Of a stretch of DNA of 19,869 nt, positions 14,145-19,869 are shown piece after piece (the first letter of the stretch is position 1; each line of letters starts with the position of its first letter). The stretch spans positions 1 through 19,869 of the forward strand of contig JABMPI010000785.1 in the NCBI GenBank assembly GCA_013203755.1, read 5' to 3'. This stretch comes from Bacteroidota bacterium. Its GTDB lineage: Bacteria; Bacteroidota; Bacteroidia; Bacteroidales; Prolixibacteraceae. The translations under genes were made by a program, and so were the position numbers. The notes under the pieces are model-generated. The model ran no database searches. It saw only the letters and a list, made by a program, of their open reading frames with translations, and was not told the origin of the DNA.

Positions 14145-17100
14145 TTAGAAATTAACATTAAGTCCCATTGAAACTACCTTTGCCAGTGGATAAACCTTAC
14201 CACTACCCACTTCCGGATCAAAAAGTTTCAAATCAGTAATTGTCCATAGATTTTCACCCGATGCGTAAACCCGTACTTTTCCTAATCCAATTCTTGATGT
14301 TAGGTTCTTTGGAATTACATATCCTACTTGTAACATTTTAAGTCTTACATAAGAGGCATCTTGAAGATAATGAGTGGTTGCAAAACGATAATTTTTGTTG
14401 TTTCTACCCGGGTTTTGCGAGTAAGGACGCGTATAATAAGCATCAGTATTCGCACCTAAAGCGCTGGTTTCATCTCTCCAGTAGTCCAAATGCTCGGCAT
14501 ATACCGAAGCATGGAATTTACCTTGAGCAGGACCTCTAAATGTTTGGTTTCTAATGTCCCAATCGCGTTTCCCAATTCCCTGGAACATAAATGAGAAATC
14601 AATACCTTTCCAGGCAACATTACCGTTTACATTGTACGAGTAACGTGGAGTACTGTTTCCAATCACTTTCTTATCACCAGGACCAGTTCCCGGAATCCAC
14701 TCGCCATTCTCATCGTAAGCTGGTTCAGCCGTGTTATTTCCCTGATTAATAACATTATCAAATTCTCCATTTGGATCCGCTTGATCCACATATTTAAAAT
14801 CACCTGGTAAATAAGGAGTAGCATTTATAAATTTTTGAGCCGCCCATTCCGTTACCTCTTCCGGTGTTTGGAACATACCGGCAGTTTCAAAACCCCAAAT
14901 ATCGCCCATAACTCTACCAGCATAATTGCTTCCTATTAATTTCACATCGTTATCAAATTCATGAATCGTTTTTTTGATATCTGATAAAACTCCGCGGATT
15001 CCATAGCTTACTTCACCAATTTTATCTTTCCAACCCAATTCAAGTTCCCATCCTCTGTTACGTGCAACACCATGATTACGCTGAGGTGCTGACGTACCTA
15101 ATACAGCAGGAACAGGTTCTCCCGAAGTTATCATTCCCATGTCTGTTTGGAAGAGGCTTACAGAAGTTGTTAATCTGTGTTTGAATAATCTGGCATCCAT
15201 TCCAACGTCTATAGTCTCAAAGTTCTTCCAGGTTACATTCTGATTCTGAAGATTTGGTGTTCCGGCAGTATATAACCGTCCTCCACCAAAAAGCCATGTT
15301 CCTTGAGCCACAGGCATTGTTGGCATATGAATGTAATTGGCAACCCCACGTTGGTCACCTAAATTACCCCATGAACCTCTGAATTTCATGAAATCAACGA
15401 TGTCCTTTAATGGATAAAACTCTTCCTTAGAGAATATCCATCCGGCAGAAGCTGAAGGGAATGTTCCCCAGCGATCACCTTCACCAAATTTTGAAGCACC
15501 GTCCTGACGAGCGGTTAATTCCACGAGGTATTTTTCCTTGTAATTATAGTTTAACCTTGAAAATACACTTTGAGTTGCCCAGTGGCTAATTGCATCATCA
15601 GCTGTTAATTCACCTACCGAAGTAGAAACCGATGGTACATTATCACTTAACATGTGTGTTGCATTTATACTTAAATTAAATGCAGAATATCTTTCTGACT
15701 GATAACCAGCCAATACTTTAACGTTGTGGTCTCCAAAACTATGTTTATAAGACGTAGTAACACTCGGAGAAAGATACAGATTAGAATTCATTCTAGGTCT
15801 GTACTTTGTAGTCTCTCTGGCAGGAGACATCTGTAAACTTCCGTTTGGCCGCAACCAACCAGATTGTCCACCTGTAAATGTTTGACGATTATCGTTTGTC
15901 CGATAATTAAACATCATATTAGTTACCCAGCCCTTTATTGGCTCAAGAACAACTCTTGGAGAAAGCACTAATTGGCGATTTAATTTTTGATCGCGCTGAA
16001 CTGCCCACTTTTCAATTCTCGATTCATTAACGTATGGATCGTTTACCTCGTTACCATTTGGATATTTTAAAGGCATGGTAACTTTCAATTTCGAAATCAT
16101 ATCGTAAATTCGCCATTCACCATATTGATCATCCCATGGATAGTCCTGTTCCGACGCATTGTATTTTACAAATAATGAAGCTTTTGCCCACGATGTAATT
16201 TGTGCTTCAACTTTTGAATCCAATGTATAACGCTGGAAAAATTCCTCTCCATGTTTCATTAAACCATTTTCGTCGAAAAAGCTTCCAGACAGGTAATAGT
16301 TTATTTTATCGTTTCCTCCGCTCACTCTCAAATTGTGCTTTTGGCGGTTACTCCAATCGTTAAACAATACCGATTTCCAATCTGTATTACCTGCTGCTCC
16401 CAGTCCCATTGGACCAATGTTCCAGGCCAAATCTCCAGGTTTACCATACATTGTTGGGGCACTACCCGGATTATCAATATTCATCTGTAGACGTTCTAGC
16501 GTCTCATCGTTATAGAATCGTGGTTGTTTTGCATTTAATGCAGCATCATTCATTGCATGAGCAAAACTCATAGCATCTGCAAAATCAGGCCAAATAGTTG
16601 GTTGAGAAAATGCAAAGTTGTTTGAATAAGAAAAACTGGTTTTACCCGCTTTCCCTTTTCTTGTGGTAATTAATATTACACCACCTGCAGCTTGTGCACC
16701 ATAAATTGCTGCTGCTCCTGCATCTTTTAATACCGATACAGATTCGATATCCTCCGGATCAACCTGGTTCATTGCCATTTGCACTCCATCAACCAATACA
16801 AGTGCGGCTGCACTTAAACCTCGGATGTCAATTTTAGGAGAACTACCTGGTTTACCACCACCAGGAGATGAAATATTAACACCTGCAATTAAACCCTGCA
16901 GAGCAGCTGTTGTGTTACTCACAGGTCTTGCTTCAATTTGTTCTGCATTTGCAACACCTACGGAACCTGTTACATTTACTTTCTTCTGTGTACCGTAACC
17001 CACAACTATAACTTCTTCCAATCCTGCAATGTCTTCTTCCATTACAATTTTAAAAGTGGTTTGTGAAGCAAGTAATGCCTCCTGCGTTTTCATTCCAATG

Positions 17101-17333
17101 AATGAAAACAATAGGACTTCTGCATCTGCAGGAACTTTTAAGTTAAAATTACCGTCGATATCGGTAACTGTTCCAGTAACAGTTCCTTTAACTACTTTAG
17201 AAACCCCAGGTAATGGTTCGTTAGAACTGTCAGTAACCGTACCTGTTACTGATTTTTGCTGCGCATGCACAACACTACTAATGCATATCCCAAGCATTAG
17301 CATGTACAATAATTTAAATAGCTTCTTTTTCAT
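14145..17333 (-). CDS. SusC/RagA-family TonB-dependent outer-membrane transporter
   Basis: A 1062-residue TonB-linked channel that imports oligosaccharides bound by the SusD partner. The signal peptide runs to about residue 24 (VVHA-QQ). A CarboxypepD_reg-like domain follows (about 27-100; VTGTVTDSSNEPLPGV). The SusC hallmark EEVIVVGYGTQKKVNVTGSV (106-125) leads into the plug domain (about 115-228) with SVLKDAGAAAIYGAQAAGGV. The rest is the 22-strand barrel, ending in an aromatic residue (GLNVNF). One small difference from the norm is KVVKG where VVVKG is usual. Length is typical. It is the first gene of the minus-strand PUL operon. Confidence 0.97.
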   Translation of the reverse strand: MKKKLFKLLYMLMLGICISSVVHAQQKSVTGTVTDSSNEPLPGVSKVVKGTVTGTVTDIDGNFNLKVPADAEVLLFSFIGMKTQEALLASQTTFKIVMEEDIAGLEEVIVVGYGTQKKVNVTGSVGVANAEQIEARPVSNTTAALQGLIAGVNISSPGGGKPGSSPKIDIRGLSAAALVLVDGVQMAMNQVDPEDIESVSVLKDAGAAAIYGAQAAGGVILITTRKGKAGKTSFSYSNNFAFSQPTIWPDFADAMSFAHAMNDAALNAKQPRFYNDETLERLQMNIDNPGSAPTMYGKPGDLAWNIGPMGLGAAGNTDWKSVLFNDWSNRQKHNLRVSGGNDKINYYLSGSFFDENGLMKHGEEFFQRYTLDSKVEAQITSWAKASLFVKYNASEQDYPWDDQYGEWRIYDMISKLKVTMPLKYPNGNEVNDPYVNESRIEKWAVQRDQKLNRQLVLSPRVVLEPIKGWVTNMMFNYRTNDNRQTFTGGQSGWLRPNGSLQMSPARETTKYRPRMNSNLYLSPSVTTSYKHSFGDHNVKVLAGYQSERYSAFNLSINATHMLSDNVPSVSTSVGELTADDAISHWATQSVFSRLNYNYKEKYLVELTARQDGASKFGEGDRWGTFPSASAGWIFSKEEFYPLKDIVDFMKFRGSWGNLGDQRGVANYIHMPTMPVAQGTWLFGGGRLYTAGTPNLQNQNVTWKNFETIDVGMDARLFKHRLTTSVSLFQTDMGMITSGEPVPAVLGTSAPQRNHGVARNRGWELELGWKDKIGEVSYGIRGVLSDIKKTIHEFDNDVKLIGSNYAGRVMGDIWGFETAGMFQTPEEVTEWAAQKFINATPYLPGDFKYVDQADPNGEFDNVINQGNNTAEPAYDENGEWIPGTGPGDKKVIGNSTPRYSYNVNGNVAWKGIDFSFMFQGIGKRDWDIRNQTFRGPAQGKFHASVYAEHLDYWRDETSALGANTDAYYTRPYSQNPGRNNKNYRFATTHYLQDASYVRLKMLQVGYVIPKNLTSRIGLGKVRVYASGENLWTITDLKLFDPEVGSGKVYPLAKVVSMGLNVNF

Positions 17334-17631
17334 ATTAAACTTTAATTTAGTTTCGAGGGTAAATATATGCGAGGCTAGGTCTGGTGGCTGTTAAATTTGT
17401 ACAAATCGCTATTGGATTTGCGTTTAGATGGTGAATTATTGTTATTGTACCGAATTGTTAAAATTGTACACCAAATGTTAAAACCTGTAAATAAACCAAA
17501 TCTCACGACAGCAAAAACACCATTAAAAACATGTAAAAAAACAATCTTAATACTGAAATGTACATTTTCCACACAACTTCTGTATCCTTTTTATAATCTT
17601 TACACTATATAAAAACACCAACTTTAAGACC
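17334..17631. promoter_or_regulatory. Divergent susC / beta-helix intergenic control region with repeats
   Basis: 298 bp without a gene between two divergent PUL genes. It contains TGTTAAATTTGTACA (17389-17403) and TGTTAAAATTGTACA (17456-17470), 14 of 15 identical. A looser copy, TGTTAAAACCTGTAA, lies at 17476-17490 and a shortened form, TGTTATTGTAC, at 17440-17450. The first copy contains a perfect 12-bp palindrome, ATTTGTACAAAT (17395-17406). Further TGTA-containing words lie at 17531-17534 and 17558-17565. A weak minus-strand -7 element, TATATTTA, lies at 17360-17367 upstream of susC. Regulator and exact promoters are not visible. Confidence 0.5.
17389..17490 (+). repeat. TGTTAAAWTTGTACA direct repeats
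   Basis: Two 15-bp copies at 17389-17403 and 17456-17470 differ at one base and are 67 bp apart start to start. A third, half-conserved copy begins 20 bp further (17476), about two helical turns, and a form lacking AAA lies at 17440-17450. Spacing and position suggest regulator binding sites for the PUL; no protein is assigned. Confidence 0.55.
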
Positions 17632-19869
17632 ATGATTATTAAGGATAAAATTCTATTTAGATTTCTACTTTTCTTTTTCGTTGCATTTCTAATCATTCAG
17701 GAAACCGGAGCAAAAGAGACAATCTATATTTCACCAAGAGGGAGTGATAATAATAACGGCACAAAAGATAGTCCGTTTCAAACTCTGGAAAAAGCTCGCG
17801 ACCATGCAAGAAAAATCAATTCTAAAGATGGAATAAGCATTTACCTTCGGGAGGGGCAATATTTAATAACAGAAACTTTTGTTTTGAATGAAGACAATTC
17901 TGGATTAGAAAACACACCAATTGTTTTTTCTGCCTACCCAGACGAACAAGTTTCCATTTCCGGAGGATTATCTATTTCACTAAAATCGATCGAGGAACTT
18001 TCTGATGTAGAACAAAAAAACTTCAACAATTCTGCCAGCAAATACATTAAAAAAATCAACCTCAAAAAGTTAGGTATTTCAGATTTTGGAACTCTAAAAT
18101 ATGTGGGTTTCCAGAGACCTTACACAACTGCACCACTAGAGCTGTTTATTAATAAAAAAGCATTTGAACTGGCCAGGTATCCCAATAAAGAAAAAATTCT
18201 GATGGGCGAAATTATTGAACCCGGGTCATTTCCCAGCCAAAAAGATTTTAGTAATAAAGGAGGAAAATTCACTTATAATGATGTACGTCCTTCCAATTGG
18301 AAAAATTCTCCCGACATCTGGATTTGCGGCTATTTCAATAAAGGCTGGGCTGAAGATGCGGTACAAATTTCAGAACTCGACACCATTCATAAAACCATTA
18401 CAACTGCACAGGCCACACATTATGGATTTGGCAACGGAGCCCCTTGGAAACAATGGTATGCATTTAATATTTTGGAAGAAATTGATGCAATTGGAGAATA
18501 CTATTTAGACCGAGAAAAGGGGATTTTGTATTTTTATCCTGACCCGAAAAAAACCATAGAGACTTTGCAAATTTCTATTCTGGAAGAACCAATGGTTGCC
18601 TTGGAAGGCGTATCAAATATTACATTCTCCAACATAACTTTTGAGTGTTCAAGAGGAATGGGAATATACATTGAAAAAGGCTCTAATAATAAAATAGACA
18701 ACTGTACCATTCGAAACTTGGGTGGAATTGGAATCTGTTTTGGCAAAGGTGTTGAATCCAACTATTCGATGTGGCACGAATTGGAAGAAACCAAGTTAAT
18801 AAGTCGGAATATGGGTAGTTTACACGCCTACGTTTATGCGAATACTGCGGCTAACCGGAAGGCCGGAAAAAATCACACCGTAAGTAATTGTCATATCTAT
18901 AATGTTGGAGCAGGGGGAATTATTTTAGATGGTGGAGACAGAAAGTCTTTGCAACCCGGAAAAAACCAGGTTATTAATTGCAAAATTCACGATTTTAACC
19001 GAATTGAAAAATCGTATCGACCCGGAATATGGATTCAGGGCGTTGGAAATAAAATTGCCAACTGCGAAATTTACAATGCCCCAATGATGGCAATCTGGTT
19101 ACACGGAAACGAACATGTAATTGAATATTCCGAATTTCATGATGTAGTGAGCGATATGCACGACCAGGGAGCTATTTATTATGGGCGAAATCCTTCTGAA
19201 AGAGGAAACGTAATTCAATACAACTATTTTCATGATTTGGGGAATGAACATCTTTCCGTTTCTGTTTATCACGACGATGGTGCCTGCGACATGACCGTTC
19301 ACGGAAATGTATTTTACAAAGCCGGTTCAATGCCTGTTCTAATTGGGGGTGGCAATGATCATACTTACACCAATAACATTTTTATCGATTGCCCCATTGG
19401 AATTCATGTGGACAACAGGAAACAAGGCTGGGCAAAGGGTTCGGGAAAGAAAGGCGGTGCATGGCAATTTGAGAAACGGTTAAATGCTGTTGATTTTCAG
19501 AATCCACCCTACAGCACCAGGTATCCGGGAATTGCAGAATACTGGAAAAACGAGGAGTTAAAATATCCAAAGAACAATCGGATTGAAAACAATATTTTCT
19601 TTGGTGTGGAAAAATTAATCGATGGACAAAAAGAGTGGATGACCTGGGACGAAAATCAAATTTTAGAAACAGTACCACCATTTTGGGATGATTCAAAAAA
19701 TCAATTCAAATTAAAAAACGGGAAAATAGTTTTTGATGAATTAGAAGGTTTTGAAAGTATATATTATGTAGGCGGAGAACCATTGTCTTATCGTAAGCCT
19801 CCAAGGGACAGAACTAAAACGGTGTCCAAAGATTTTATCGAAGTGGTCAAATATGCCTGTGGTAAAGTA
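17632..19869 (+). CDS. Right-handed parallel beta-helix protein, probable glycan-active enzyme (partial, runs off window)
   Basis: The frame starting at ATG 17632 is open through 746 codons to the window edge, without a stop. A signal peptide covers about residues 1-27 (hydrophobic core to ETGA-K). It is followed by YISPRGSDNNNGTKDSPFQT (32-51), LEKARDHARK and an ISGG strand turn, the standard start of right-handed beta-helix enzymes such as GH141-like proteins and some lyases. Repeated N-x-I/F 'rungs' (NITFSNITFE, NKIDNCTIRN, NHTVSNCHIYNVG, NQVINCKIHDF, NKIANCEIYNA) run through the middle. The block DMHDQGAIYYGR (508-519) followed by RGNVIQYNYFHDLG is a probable active-site region. It is divergent from susC. 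The exact family and substrate cannot be fixed from motifs alone. Confidence 0.85.
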   Translation, partial: MIIKDKILFRFLLFFFVAFLIIQETGAKETIYISPRGSDNNNGTKDSPFQTLEKARDHARKINSKDGISIYLREGQYLITETFVLNEDNSGLENTPIVFSAYPDEQVSISGGLSISLKSIEELSDVEQKNFNNSASKYIKKINLKKLGISDFGTLKYVGFQRPYTTAPLELFINKKAFELARYPNKEKILMGEIIEPGSFPSQKDFSNKGGKFTYNDVRPSNWKNSPDIWICGYFNKGWAEDAVQISELDTIHKTITTAQATHYGFGNGAPWKQWYAFNILEEIDAIGEYYLDREKGILYFYPDPKKTIETLQISILEEPMVALEGVSNITFSNITFECSRGMGIYIEKGSNNKIDNCTIRNLGGIGICFGKGVESNYSMWHELEETKLISRNMGSLHAYVYANTAANRKAGKNHTVSNCHIYNVGAGGIILDGGDRKSLQPGKNQVINCKIHDFNRIEKSYRPGIWIQGVGNKIANCEIYNAPMMAIWLHGNEHVIEYSEFHDVVSDMHDQGAIYYGRNPSERGNVIQYNYFHDLGNEHLSVSVYHDDGACDMTVHGNVFYKAGSMPVLIGGGNDHTYTNNIFIDCPIGIHVDNRKQGWAKGSGKKGGAWQFEKRLNAVDFQNPPYSTRYPGIAEYWKNEELKYPKNNRIENNIFFGVEKLIDGQKEWMTWDENQILETVPPFWDDSKNQFKLKNGKIVFDELEGFESIYYVGGEPLSYRKPPRDRTKTVSKDFIEVVKYACGKV

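Noticed and set aside
17395..17406. Perfect palindrome ATTTGTACAAAT as a mobile-element end or attachment site
   Set aside because: No transposase, integrase or target duplication is nearby; a promoter-region operator explains it better.
17375..17612. Short open frames on both strands in the susC/beta-helix intergenic region
   Set aside because: They overlap the repeat-rich control region, lack ribosome sites and recognisable domains, and their composition is like spacer DNA.
18215..18508. Plus-strand frame inside the beta-helix gene, and minus-strand frames at 18534-19696
   Set aside because: The +1 frame from 17632 is open over the whole stretch with signal peptide and beta-helix rungs; the others are shadows.

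Overview
The window reads as chromosomal DNA of a free-living, probably marine or sediment member of the Bacteroidota. The evidence is AT-rich DNA, SusC/SusD pairs, TAnnTTTG-type promoter elements, a nusB-DUF1573-yajC gene order, and an N-terminal NUDIX plus C-terminal winged-helix regulator architecture. The gene set resembles Marinilabiliales/Prolixibacteraceae-like genomes, but this taxon guess is inference. No IS element, tRNA, rRNA, CRISPR array or phage gene was seen.

Left part (1-4915), housekeeping and regulation: the 3' end of a NusB-like gene runs by a TAATG overlap into a DUF1573 lipoprotein and then yajC (preprotein translocase accessory subunit). A strong bidirectional terminator separates yajC from the convergent ychF ATPase gene. 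Divergent from ychF is a NUDIX-like transcriptional regulator whose catalytic NUDIX box is degraded, preceded by repeated ACAAGT/ACTTGT elements. Next comes a compact three-gene unit: an ECF sigma factor, a one-membrane-span protein placed like an anti-sigma factor, and a secreted helical protein resembling Spy/CpxP-type periplasmic sensors. A terminator and a small convergent membrane protein close this part.

Middle (4980-9070), nitric oxide defence: a quinol-type nitric oxide reductase (norZ) and a RIC/ScdA/YtfE di-iron Fe-S-cluster repair protein lie in tandem on the minus strand. A Crp/Fnr-family regulator without Fe-S cysteines is transcribed divergently. The arrangement suggests a local NO-sensing, NO-removing and damage-repair module: the regulator senses NO or redox change, NorZ reduces NO to N2O in the membrane, and RIC repairs nitrosylated clusters.

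Right part (9113-19869), a polysaccharide utilisation locus: on the minus strand lie susC-like, susD-like, GH20 beta-N-acetylhexosaminidase and a formylglycine-type sulfatase. A hairpin with a ten-T run sits between the susD-like gene and the GH20 gene and probably lowers expression of the two enzymes relative to the transporter. Divergent from susC is a long right-handed beta-helix protein, probably a glycan-active enzyme, which runs off the window end. Together they suggest import and exo-trimming of a sulfated, N-acetylhexosamine-containing glycan. The 298-bp divergent intergenic region carries a near-identical 15-bp direct repeat (TGTTAAAWTTGTACA) that could be the operator of the locus. 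No dedicated HTCS, SusR or ECF/anti-sigma PUL regulator lies inside the window.
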